DNA of 64,000 nt, from contig OMWK01000010.1 of NCBI GenBank assembly GCA_900314745.1, positions 1 to 64,000 of the forward strand. Direction: 5' to 3'. The notes under the pieces were generated by a model. The model was not told the DNA's origin. It saw nothing but the letters and a program-made list of their open reading frames with translations, and did no database searches. This DNA is from an uncultured Eubacteriales bacterium. Its GTDB lineage: Bacteria > Bacillota > Clostridia > Saccharofermentanales > Saccharofermentanaceae. Both the position numbers and the translations under genes were made by a program. This document shows positions 54,477 through 62,556 of the stretch, in pieces (the first letter of the stretch is position 1; every line of letters begins with the position of its first letter).

Positions 54477-55703
54477 ATGTTTGGAAGGTTAAGGCTCAGG
54501 TTCGTTCTCATATCCATGCTGTCGGTCGTCGTGGTCCTCGGTGTTATCATATCGGGGATCAATTTCCTGAACTACCGAAGCACGGTTCAAAGAGCGGATG
54601 AGATACTTCTCATTCTTAAGGATAACCGCGGTGAATTCCCGCCGCCCCCTTCGGATGACCACGGAATGAGAGCTCCCGGAGATTCCCCGGAGGTTGCTTT
54701 CGAGGCGAGGTATTTCTCTGTCGTTCTTGACGGCGAAGGCGGGGTCGTAAGCTCCGAGACCGGAAGGATCGCGGCATTGAGCCCCGAACAGGCGGAGGAG
54801 CTCGCACGTGAAGTGTACGGACTTAATTCTGATAAGGGTTTCTCCGGCGACTACCGTTATCTTAAGTCCGATGAAGACGGCAATGTCAGGATAATCTTCT
54901 ATGACTGCGGCAGAGGTCTTGATTCATTCAGGACGTTCCTTAAGGCGAGTGTTCTTATATCGCTCATCGGTATGGCTGTCGTGTTTGTGCTCATCTACTA
55001 TGCGTCGGGACGTGTTGTCGGACCGGTCGCGGAAAGCTACGAGAAGCAGAAGAGGTTCATAACCGACGCGGGTCACGAGATCAAGACTCCGCTCGCGATC
55101 ATCAATGCCGATGCGGACGTGATACTTACGGACGGAGAGAACCAGTGGGCATCCGACATCAAAGGTCAGGTCGGAAGACTTACTGAACTTACAAACGAGC
55201 TCATCTATCTGTCCAGGATGGAGGAGGGACTCCCGGAACTGTCGATGACAAGCCTCGATCTAACGAAGATCACAGAAAGGTCCTGCGATTCGTTCTCGTC
55301 GATGTTTTTTACCGGCAATAAGAAACTTAACAGGGACATAGAGCCGGGCGTCGGAATGAAGGGGGATGAGAAGTCGATTATGCGCCTCATGTCCATTCTT
55401 CTTGATAACGCCCTGAAGTATTCGCCCGAAGGCGGAACCACTAAGGTCTCTTTGAAGAAGTCAGGTAAGGGTATAGTACTCACGGTAACAAATAACACGG
55501 TAAATGTTGTGGATAAGGAATCCGCGAGGCATCTTTTTGACAGATTCTACCGGACGGACAAGTCCAGAAGCTCCAGTACGGGAGGCTACGGCATCGGCCT
55601 TTCGGTGGCGCAGGCGATCGTAAACGCCCACAAAGGCAGGATATCTGCCGTTCCCGCGGGCACAAAACTTACGATAACCGCGGCCTTCCCCGAAAGTTGT
55701 TGA
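54477..55703 (+). CDS. Sensor histidine kinase
   Basis: A 408-residue kinase. TM1 is about 9-30, the sensor loop 31-155 contains the PPPP stretch, TM2 is about 156-177. The phospho-acceptor is His200 in DAGHEIKTPLAI. The ATP domain has N box DNALKYSPEGG and G box GGYGIGLSVA. No HAMP domain. The sensor loop has no known fold. Its stop codon overlaps the -35 of the rpmH promoter, and a perfect DnaA-box nonamer lies near its 3' end. Confidence 0.94.
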   Translation: MFGRLRLRFVLISMLSVVVVLGVIISGINFLNYRSTVQRADEILLILKDNRGEFPPPPSDDHGMRAPGDSPEVAFEARYFSVVLDGEGGVVSSETGRIAALSPEQAEELAREVYGLNSDKGFSGDYRYLKSDEDGNVRIIFYDCGRGLDSFRTFLKASVLISLIGMAVVFVLIYYASGRVVGPVAESYEKQKRFITDAGHEIKTPLAIINADADVILTDGENQWASDIKGQVGRLTELTNELIYLSRMEEGLPELSMTSLDLTKITERSCDSFSSMFFTGNKKLNRDIEPGVGMKGDEKSIMRLMSILLDNALKYSPEGGTTKVSLKKSGKGIVLTVTNNTVNVVDKESARHLFDRFYRTDKSRSSSTGGYGIGLSVAQAIVNAHKGRISAVPAGTKLTITAAFPESC

Positions 55704-55728
55704 CACTATCCCGAACCGCGTTTATAAT
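55700..55728 (+). promoter_or_regulatory. Consensus promoter of rpmH
   Basis: TTGACA and TATAAT at exactly 17 bases, the best promoter in the window. The -35 includes the kinase stop codon. The mRNA starts near 55735 and a TTATGC/GCATAA stem (55740-55765) sits at its 5' end before GGAGG. Confidence 0.9.
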
Positions 55729-55788
55729 CGTTAGGCTATTTATGCGAAAGTATGCGTATGCATAAGAAAGATATGGAGGAACGATGAT

Positions 55789-55923
55789 ATGAAGATGACA
55801 TATCAGCCTAAGAAGAGGCAGAGAGCCAAGGTTCACGGTTTCCGTGCAAGAATGGCTACTCGTGACGGACGTGATGTTCTTAAGAGAAGAAGACTTAAGG
55901 GCAGAAAGAAGCTTGCAGCGTAA
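55789..55923 (+). CDS. rpmH: Ribosomal protein L34
   Basis: The 44-residue basic protein of the large ribosomal subunit, missed by length filters. It reads [20 protein letters not shown] and continues with the conserved [15 protein letters not shown] core. GGAGG stands 9 bases before the ATG. In most Bacillota rpmH begins a block next to dnaA and the origin; here the upstream neighbour is a two-component system instead. Confidence 0.97.
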   Translation: MKMTYQPKKRQRAKVHGFRARMATRDGRDVLKRRRLKGRKKLAA

Positions 55924-55947
55924 GGATCACGGCTGTGGTCCTTTTTC
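55922..55947 (+). terminator. Attenuating terminator between rpmH and rnpA
   Basis: AAGGATCAC pairs with GTGGTCCTT around GGCT, followed by TTTC. The first arm includes the rpmH stop codon. A partial terminator here would give much more L34 mRNA than RNase P protein mRNA. Confidence 0.75.
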
Positions 55948-55950
55948 GTT

Positions 55951-55968
55951 TATGCGCTTAAGCGCATA
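55951..55968 (+). repeat. Perfect 18-base palindrome before rnpA
   Basis: TATGCGCTTAAGCGCATA, a 7-pair stem with a TTAA loop, 25 bases before the rnpA start. May be a second RNA stem after the terminator or a protein-binding site. Confidence 0.6.
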
Positions 55969-55992
55969 ACTGCGAGAAAGAAGAGGCGTTAT

Positions 55993-56427
55993 TTGAAGGC
56001 TTTACCCTTAAGATTCAATTATGAATTCTCGAGAGTGTATCGCCGCGCCGCATTTGCTACGGGACGGTACATGACAGTACATGTCTTCCACCGCCCCAAA
56101 GGTCTTAAACATAACAATACACGCATACCCGAAGACATTTTAAGAGTAGGGTTCTGCGCCTCGAAGAAACAGATGGGCGCAGTGGGCAGAAACAAAGCAA
56201 GACGCCTTATGCGGGAGGCTTATCGACACCTCGAACCGCGGATTCGCGAAGGAAATGATATTGTTATCACACTTAAATGTGTCGATGAACTGCCGTCTTA
56301 TGCGGAGATTCGCCGCGAGATGGAAGTTCTTTTGTCCAGACTTAAGGTCTTGAAGGCCGGAGCTTGTGATGATGAGAAGAGCGTTGATCAAGACCGTGAG
56401 GTTTTATCAGAAGAACATATCACCTAA
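55993..56427 (+). CDS. rnpA: RNase P protein component
   Basis: A 144-residue basic protein that assists the RNase P RNA in tRNA 5' maturation. The RNR motif is [14 protein letters not shown] (about residues 63-76), preceded by [10 protein letters not shown]. Starts with TTG; AAGAAGAGG lies about 7 bases upstream. The C-terminal 30 residues are acidic and longer than usual. It overlaps yidD by 59 bases, a common arrangement. Confidence 0.93.
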   Translation: MKALPLRFNYEFSRVYRRAAFATGRYMTVHVFHRPKGLKHNNTRIPEDILRVGFCASKKQMGAVGRNKARRLMREAYRHLEPRIREGNDIVITLKCVDELPSYAEIRREMEVLLSRLKVLKAGACDDEKSVDQDREVLSEEHIT

Positions 56428-56596
56428 TATGGCACCTCACTGCAGGTTTCAGCCCACTTGCTCCGAATACATGATCGAATGTCTGGAAACCCACGGAGTC
56501 TTGAGAGGGCTTCCTCTTGGAATCTGGCGGATACTGCGCTGTAATCCGTTTTCCAAGGGAGGCTATGACCCGGTTCCGCATAAGGAGATAAGATAG
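56369..56596 (+). CDS. yidD: YidD membrane-insertion efficiency factor
   Basis: A 75-residue protein with the family core [21 protein letters not shown] and [14 protein letters not shown]. It helps the YidC/Sec pathway; mechanism unclear. ATG 56369 chosen because GGAG stands 6 bases upstream; a GTG one codon before and an ATG one codon after are alternatives. Confidence 0.95.
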   Translation: MMRRALIKTVRFYQKNISPNMAPHCRFQPTCSEYMIECLETHGVLRGLPLGIWRILRCNPFSKGGYDPVPHKEIR

Positions 56597-56600
56597 TTAT

Positions 56601-57626
56601 ATGACATTTCTTTACCAGTTTTTCGGATGGCTGACGAGAGTTCTGTTCGGATTCTTCGGCAATTACGGTATGGCCATCATCATGCTTACTGTCATCATCA
56701 GAGCGGCTTTGATCCCGCTTAACATCAAGTCCCAGAAGTCCATGATCAAGATGCAGGCTCTCTCGGGCAAGACAGCCGAGATTCAACGCAAGTACCCGGA
56801 CGATAAGCAGAAGCAGCAGGAAGAGATTATGAAGCTTCAGCAGGAGAACGGCGCAATGGGCTTCTCCGGATGTCTTCTTCCCTTTATCCAGCTGTTCCTT
56901 ATCTGGCCTATCTACAGAATCGTATCCGGACCTTTGATCTACCTTTCGCAGGTACCTAAGGAGAATGTCCAGGCAATGATCGATCTTGCCACAGAGCAGG
57001 GTCTCATCACAAAGAGCATAAGAATCTCCGAGCAGATTCACATCCCGCTCATCAATGTTCTCAACAACAACAGCGATTTCCTTTACGAGTGTATCAACAA
57101 GGGCTATATCGCCATGGGTCAGCTTCTCGATCTGCACTTCCTCGGCATGGATCTTACGAAGACACCTGCATGGAACCCCATCACGATCATTTCCGACCCT
57201 AAGACATATCTGCCGCTTCTTATATTCCCTATCCTCGTAATCCTCACGACATTGCTCTCGATGAGGATGACAAACTGGCTGAAGCCCGGTTACAAGGAGC
57301 AGAAGGAAGCCAAGGAGAGGGAGAAGAAGAACCCCGCAAGAGCAGGCCAGACCCCTACGGATCAGGCTGAGATGACTACCAAGATGATGAGCTGGATGAT
57401 GCCTGTCCTGATGCTCTTCACAACATTTACACTTCCCGCAGCAATGGGTCTTTACTGGGTAGTCGGCGGTATCATGGGTATTCTTACACAGATCCTCACA
57501 TACTTCATGTTCACAAAGCCTTATGAGCTCAAGAAGCTCGAGATGGAGCAGAAGAAGGCAGAGGCCTTCAAGAAGAACTCCTCCGACAAGGATGCGAACA
57601 GGAAGAAGAACAAGAAGAGAAAGTAA
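56601..57626 (+). CDS. yidC: Membrane protein insertase YidC
   Basis: A 341-residue insertase of the Gram-positive type. About five membrane segments; the conserved core is RAALIPLNIKSQKSM (hydrophilic groove Arg), FSGCLLPFIQLFLIWPIYRI and the C-terminal PVLMLFTTFTLPAAMGLYW. A charged cytosolic tail (rich in Lys) may bind ribosomes. No lipobox. Begins 4 bases after yidD. Confidence 0.95.
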   Translation: MTFLYQFFGWLTRVLFGFFGNYGMAIIMLTVIIRAALIPLNIKSQKSMIKMQALSGKTAEIQRKYPDDKQKQQEEIMKLQQENGAMGFSGCLLPFIQLFLIWPIYRIVSGPLIYLSQVPKENVQAMIDLATEQGLITKSIRISEQIHIPLINVLNNNSDFLYECINKGYIAMGQLLDLHFLGMDLTKTPAWNPITIISDPKTYLPLLIFPILVILTTLLSMRMTNWLKPGYKEQKEAKEREKKNPARAGQTPTDQAEMTTKMMSWMMPVLMLFTTFTLPAAMGLYWVVGGIMGILTQILTYFMFTKPYELKKLEMEQKKAEAFKKNSSDKDANRKKNKKRK

Positions 57627-57649
57627 TAGCAGGAGGCTATCAGTACAAT

Positions 57650-58357
57650 ATGGAAAAGTCAGTTGTAAAGACAGGTAAGACAGTTGAGGAAGCTAAGGCA
57701 GCAGCTCTCGAGGAGCTCGGTGTATCTGAGGATCAGGCTGTTGTTGAAGTTGTAAGCGAGAGCGAAGGCGGTTTCCTCGGTATAGGTAAGCAGGTAGAGG
57801 TTAAGGTTACGGCTAATGTTGAGGATTCTTCTGAGGAGTCCGAGGAAGAGGTCGTATATTACGGTGACGATGAGAGCTATGAGGGCGATGAGGTAAGCGA
57901 GGCTGAAGATGCGGCTGTTGCTTTCGTTGCTGAGGTTCTTTCCGGCATCGGCATCCACGGCAATATGGATTCCTACAGAGAGGACGATACGATCTACATC
58001 TCCGTTTCCGGCGGTGACTGCGGTTCCGCTATCGGACGCCACGGCGAGACACTCGAGGCTATCACATACATGACAAACCTTATCGCCAATAAGCACAGCG
58101 AGGACAGAGTTCACGTTCACCTCGATGTAGGCGGATATAGAAGACACAGAGAGAGAATCATCGAAGGTCTTGCAGACCGCGCTGCTTCCAAGGCTCTCCG
58201 TTACGGCAAGGATGTTGCAATGGAGCCCATGAATCCTGCTGAGAGAAGAATGGTTCATTCTTATCTTCAGAAGGTTGAGGGTGTTACAACACACTCCGAG
58301 GGTGAAGAGTCCAACAGACGCGTTATCGTAAGTCCCGTAGCTTCCGAGCAGGAGTAA
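57650..58357 (+). CDS. khpB: Jag/KhpB RNA-binding protein
   Basis: A 235-residue protein. Residues 1-50 are the Jag-N domain (GKTVEEAKAAALEELGV, GGFLGIGKQ); an acidic linker (55-85) follows; KH domain with SAIGRHGETLEAITYMTNL and R3H domain with VGGYRRHRERIIEGLADRAA close the protein. Binds many small RNAs and mRNAs together with KhpA and affects cell-wall synthesis. AGGAGG site before the ATG; typical position after yidC. Confidence 0.95.
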   Translation: MEKSVVKTGKTVEEAKAAALEELGVSEDQAVVEVVSESEGGFLGIGKQVEVKVTANVEDSSEESEEEVVYYGDDESYEGDEVSEAEDAAVAFVAEVLSGIGIHGNMDSYREDDTIYISVSGGDCGSAIGRHGETLEAITYMTNLIANKHSEDRVHVHLDVGGYRRHRERIIEGLADRAASKALRYGKDVAMEPMNPAERRMVHSYLQKVEGVTTHSEGEESNRRVIVSPVASEQE

Positions 58358-58369
58358 GGCTTAGAAGCG

Positions 58370-59770
58370 ATGGAGCCTTTCTGTGCTTTATCGACGCCGG
58401 CCGGTGTATCCGGAATAGCGGTGATCAGAGCTTCCGGTGAAGGCGTATCCCTCAAGGCTTCTAAGGCTTTGAAGATACTTCGCACTACCGGAGACAGAAC
58501 AGAAGCGGCTCTTACGGACCTTAAGGGTTACGAATCGGCTTATGCCAGATTCATAGATCCTTCTGACAACAGGACAATAGACGATGTTGTGGTGACCTTC
58601 TTCGAGGGCCCGCACTCGTATACAGGTGAAGATATGATAGAGATCTCCTGCCATGGCGGACAAGCCGTCAGACAGGAGATTTTGCGTGTTCTTAATGAAC
58701 TCGGGATACGTCCCGCGGAGCCCGGCGAATTCACGAAGACGGCGTTTATCAACGGGAAGCTGGATCTTACCGAAGCGGAAGCCGTTATGAACGTCATCTC
58801 CGCCGATTCCTCGAGAGCACTTGAGGCGTCGAACAGCCAGCTTATGGGAAGCCTTAAGCTTAAGATATCGGAAGCAGAGGACATGCTCTATAAGGCCCTC
58901 TCCTCGATAGAGATGATGATAGAATTCCCCGAGCACGATGACACGCCTGAGAATACGAAGACTGTTGAGGACATGATAGAAGGGGTAAAGGACCTGTTCG
59001 ATTCTCTCGCCCGAAGCTACGGAAGAGGAAGACTTCTTACCGAGAGGATGAAGGTCGCTATATTAGGTCTTCCTAACAGCGGCAAGAGCACGCTTCTGAA
59101 CTTCCTTGCAGGCTACAGCCGTGCGATAGTAACTGATGTTCCCGGAACCACGAGGGACATGCTCGAGTACAATACCGAGATAGAGGGCGTGCCGGTCACG
59201 TTCGTTGATACGGCGGGCATCAGGGAGACCGATGACGAGATAGAGGCTATGGGCGTTAAGCTCGCGCGTATCGCAGCTTCCGAGGCTGACCTGATACTGT
59301 ATCTCATCGCTCCCGAGACGTCTTACGGTGACGTTACCTCGACTATTGAGGGGCTCGAGCCTTCGAAGCTTAAGGTGATATTTACCAAGAGCGATATCGG
59401 CGACAATCCGTCGAAGGATGAGATAGTCAATATGCTTAAGGAAAGAGGCGTCGACGGTACCGCATCGATATCGGTAAAGGCGGACGCCAATACGGACATA
59501 ATAGGCAGGTTCGTTAAGGACACATATGAGAAGGCCGGAGGGCTCAATGCGAGCGACATTACTGTCCTCGGGGCAAGACACGCAGAGCTTCTCCGAAGTG
59601 CTTCCGGAAAACTTAGTGAGGCTCTCGGCATAATAAGGGACGGCATCGGTGTCGATGTGTGCTCCCAGGTTATAAGGTCCGCGCTCGATGACAGCGGACA
59701 GATTACGGGAAGGGTCGTAAGCGACGAGCTCGTCGAGACGATATTCTCGAGATTTTGTATAGGCAAGTGA
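58370..59770 (+). CDS. mnmE: tRNA modification GTPase MnmE
   Basis: A 466-residue GTPase that with MnmG installs the carboxymethylaminomethyl group on wobble U34. N-terminal formyl-THF domain (STPAGVSGIAVIRASG, CHGGQAVRQEILR), G1 motif GLPNSGKSTLLN near 227, G2 TTRD, G3 DTAGIRE, G4 TKSD, and the C-terminal FCIGK with catalytic Cys. Two bases separate it from mnmG. Confidence 0.97.
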   Translation: MEPFCALSTPAGVSGIAVIRASGEGVSLKASKALKILRTTGDRTEAALTDLKGYESAYARFIDPSDNRTIDDVVVTFFEGPHSYTGEDMIEISCHGGQAVRQEILRVLNELGIRPAEPGEFTKTAFINGKLDLTEAEAVMNVISADSSRALEASNSQLMGSLKLKISEAEDMLYKALSSIEMMIEFPEHDDTPENTKTVEDMIEGVKDLFDSLARSYGRGRLLTERMKVAILGLPNSGKSTLLNFLAGYSRAIVTDVPGTTRDMLEYNTEIEGVPVTFVDTAGIRETDDEIEAMGVKLARIAASEADLILYLIAPETSYGDVTSTIEGLEPSKLKVIFTKSDIGDNPSKDEIVNMLKERGVDGTASISVKADANTDIIGRFVKDTYEKAGGLNASDITVLGARHAELLRSASGKLSEALGIIRDGIGVDVCSQVIRSALDDSGQITGRVVSDELVETIFSRFCIGK

Positions 59771-59771
59771 C

Positions 59772-61712
59772 ATGAACATAGAAGAAGCTCTTAAGATTGA
59801 TAATGCATACCTCGCAGGCGAATACGATGTCGCGGTGGTAGGTGCGGGACACGCGGGCTGCGAGGCGGCTCACGCCTGTGCTGCCATGGGCCTTAGAACG
59901 ATACTGTTTACGCTGCATTTGGATTCGCTTGCCAATCTTCCCTGCAACCCGAGCATAGGAGGCACGGCGAAAGGCCAGATCGTCCGTGAGGTGGATGCCC
60001 TCGGAGGCATCATGGGCAAGGTGGCAGACGACTGCCTTATCCAGATGAGGATGCTCAACAGAACGAAGGGCCCTGCGGTTCATTCGCCCCGCGCCCAGAT
60101 GGACAGGAGCAAATACTCCGTAATGATGAAGAAGTTTCTCGAGGACACCGAGAATCTCGACATAAGACAGGGTCACGTAACGGCGCTTCTCGCATCTGAC
60201 AACGGCGACGGCACATATAAGGCAACCGGCGTCATGACCGAGAGCAAGGCCGTCTACAGCGCCAAAGCGGTGGTTATCTGTTCGGGAACATACATGGAGG
60301 CAAGGACCATAAGGGGAGAGGTCATAATGGAGTCGGGTCCTGACGGACTTCCGAGATCCGTCGGTCTCTCTGAGTCTTTAAGTGGATACAATATTCCCAT
60401 CTTAAGATTCAAGACCGGTACGCCGGTAAGAGTAAATGCAAACAGCGTCGACTTCAGCGTCATGGAGGTTCAGGAGGGTGAGCACGACGTTCCGCCGTTC
60501 TCCTTTGAGAACGAGATGAACGGCAGGGGTGTTCCCGAGGAGCAGACCCCGTGCTATTCGGTATGGACCACGCCCGAGACGCGTGAGGTCATCTTCGACA
60601 ATATGGACAGGTCACCTCTTTACAGCGGTGTCATCAAGGGAACGGGTCCGAGATACTGCCCTTCCATCGAGGATAAGTTCGTTAAGTTCAAGGATAAGAC
60701 GAGGCATCAGATTTTCGTTGAGCCCATGGGCAGCAATACGCGTGAGATGTACCTGCAGGGATTCTCTACGAGCCTTCCCGAAGACGTGCAGGTCAGAATG
60801 GTGCATAGTCTCCCGGGCCTTGGCAAAGCCGTAATACAGAGAAGCGCATATGCTATCGAGTACGACCTCATAGAGCCGACGACGCTGAAGCGCTCACTCG
60901 AGTCCAAGATAGTGTCGGGGCTTTTTACCGCGGGACAGATAAACGGGTCCTCCGGCTACGAGGAGGCTGCAGGTCAGGGCATCGTCGCCGGCATTAACGC
61001 GGGACGTTATGTGCAGGGCAGGGACGCAGTCATAATCGACCGCTCGCAGGGGTATATCGGCGTGCTTGTTGATGACCTCGTAACCAAGGGTACAAACGAG
61101 CCCTACCGCATGATGACGTCACGCGCGGAGTACAGGCTTTTCTTAAGATACGACAACGCAGACATGAGACTCACTCCGGTGGGACACGAGGTGGGGCTTA
61201 TAAGCGACGAGAGATACGAAGCGTTCGTAAGAAAGTACGATGCCATAAGATCGGAGCGCGAGAGGCTCGGAAGGACATATGTGGGCCCTACTTTGGAACT
61301 TGAGAAGATACTTATAAGCGCGGGCTCGACCCTGCCGCCGTCAGGTATCTCTCTCGCGGAGCTTCTGAGGCGTCCTGACGTCACATACGAGATGCTCGCT
61401 CCCATAGATCCGAAGAGGCCGGAGCTTACGCGCGACATCTGCAAGGAAGTTGAGACCGACATTAAGTACGAGGGTTACCTGAAGCTCGAGGAAGAGAAGA
61501 TAAAGAAGTTCATCAAGCTTGAGAAGAAGGCGATACCTTCGGATACGGATTATTCGAAGATAACGGGCCTGAGGCTCGAGGCGAGGCAGAAACTCGACAG
61601 GATGAAGCCGGAGAGCGTGGGACAGGCGTCGAGGATATCGGGCGTATCTCCCGCGGACATATCCGTTCTGCTCGTATATCTGGAATCAATTAAGGGAGGC
61701 GCCGATGTCTGA
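59772..61712 (+). CDS. mnmG: tRNA uridine 5-carboxymethylaminomethyl modification enzyme MnmG
   Basis: A 646-residue FAD enzyme, partner of MnmE. Dinucleotide motif VVGAGHAGCEAA near 21, then NPSIGGTAKGQIVREVDALGG, TGTPVRV, RSAYAIEYD, INGSSGYEEAAGQG and SRAEYRLFLRYDNAD. Length is as usual (about 630). The 3' end overlaps rsmG by 8 bases. Confidence 0.97.
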   Translation: MNIEEALKIDNAYLAGEYDVAVVGAGHAGCEAAHACAAMGLRTILFTLHLDSLANLPCNPSIGGTAKGQIVREVDALGGIMGKVADDCLIQMRMLNRTKGPAVHSPRAQMDRSKYSVMMKKFLEDTENLDIRQGHVTALLASDNGDGTYKATGVMTESKAVYSAKAVVICSGTYMEARTIRGEVIMESGPDGLPRSVGLSESLSGYNIPILRFKTGTPVRVNANSVDFSVMEVQEGEHDVPPFSFENEMNGRGVPEEQTPCYSVWTTPETREVIFDNMDRSPLYSGVIKGTGPRYCPSIEDKFVKFKDKTRHQIFVEPMGSNTREMYLQGFSTSLPEDVQVRMVHSLPGLGKAVIQRSAYAIEYDLIEPTTLKRSLESKIVSGLFTAGQINGSSGYEEAAGQGIVAGINAGRYVQGRDAVIIDRSQGYIGVLVDDLVTKGTNEPYRMMTSRAEYRLFLRYDNADMRLTPVGHEVGLISDERYEAFVRKYDAIRSERERLGRTYVGPTLELEKILISAGSTLPPSGISLAELLRRPDVTYEMLAPIDPKRPELTRDICKEVETDIKYEGYLKLEEEKIKKFIKLEKKAIPSDTDYSKITGLRLEARQKLDRMKPESVGQASRISGVSPADISVLLVYLESIKGGADV

Positions 61713-62442
61713 AGTCATTAAGTCGATCGTAAGGGATTACTCCGAGCGCGAAGGCCTGGGACTTACCGGGGGGCAGCTTATTATGCTTGATACGTATGCC
61801 TCCATGCTTGTTAAGACCAACGAGGTCATGAACCTCACGAACATAACAGACGACGAGGGGATAGCCGTAAGGCATTTCATCGATTCGCTGACGCTTGTGC
61901 CCTACATAAGAGCCGAGCAGGAGAAGGCGGGGAAGAAGGATCTTACCGTGATCGATGTCGGTACGGGAGCGGGTTTCCCCGGAGTCGTGCTTAAGATCGC
62001 GATGCCGGAGCTTCGCCTGACACTTCTGGATTCGCTTAATAAGCGCCTGGGCTTCCTGAATGAGGTGAGTACCGCCCTGGGGCTTACTGGCGTTAAAACG
62101 GTGCATGGAAGGGCTGAGGATGCGGGCCGCGACAAGGCCCTGCGCGAAAAGTACGACATCTCATGTGCGCGTGCCGTTGCAAACCTGCCAGTTTTGTGCG
62201 AGTACTGCCTTCCTTTTGTAAAGCAGGGGGGAGCTTTCCTTGCCATGAAGGGAAACGTGGATGAGGAGGAACAGGCTTCCTCCAAGGCCATATCTGTTCT
62301 CGGAGGCAGGAAGGAGAAGACCGATAAGTTCCTTCTTCCCGGAACTGACATGAACAGATCCATAGTGGTTGTAAGGAAGATCCGCCCGACGCCGGCGTCC
62401 TATCCGAGGCAGGCGGGCAAGCCCTCCAAGAACCCTCTGTAA
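61705..62442 (+). CDS. rsmG: 16S rRNA (guanine527-N7)-methyltransferase
   Basis: A 245-residue SAM-dependent enzyme. Motif VIDVGTGAGFPGVVLKIA binds SAM; HFIDSLTLVP, VHGRAEDAG and SCARAVANLPVLCEYCLPFVKQGG follow. Loss in other bacteria gives low-level streptomycin resistance. GGGAGG stands 8 bases before the ATG inside mnmG. In most Bacillota noc/parA/parB follow; here gyrA does. Confidence 0.96.
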   Translation: MSEVIKSIVRDYSEREGLGLTGGQLIMLDTYASMLVKTNEVMNLTNITDDEGIAVRHFIDSLTLVPYIRAEQEKAGKKDLTVIDVGTGAGFPGVVLKIAMPELRLTLLDSLNKRLGFLNEVSTALGLTGVKTVHGRAEDAGRDKALREKYDISCARAVANLPVLCEYCLPFVKQGGAFLAMKGNVDEEEQASSKAISVLGGRKEKTDKFLLPGTDMNRSIVVVRKIRPTPASYPRQAGKPSKNPL

Positions 62443-62488
62443 ATTCCCTATATATTATAATAAATATATATTTATAAATTTATTGTTA

Positions 62489-62531
62489 TGTTATAATAGT
62501 GTGGTATGATTTTCTGTCGGTGATACCACGC
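62489..62531 (+). promoter_or_regulatory. gyrA promoter and 5' hairpin
   Basis: Extended -10 TGTTATAAT (62489-62497) within a 70-base AT-rich stretch, no clear -35. Start is expected near 62504, at the hairpin GTGGTAT (62501-62507) with ATACCAC (62523-62529). The AT-rich, easily melted promoter suits control by supercoiling, as known for gyrase genes; not shown here. Confidence 0.5.
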
Positions 62532-62556
62532 GTATTTCCGGCTGTTGGAGGATAAG

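Noticed and set aside
55508..55516. Perfect DnaA box TGTGGATAA as origin signal
   Set aside because: Only one copy, inside a coding region, no cluster and no AT-rich unwinding region next to it; one such nonamer is roughly expected by chance in a window of this size.
59063..59779. 238-codon minus-strand open frame
   Set aside because: Antisense to mnmE GTPase domain, no independent support.
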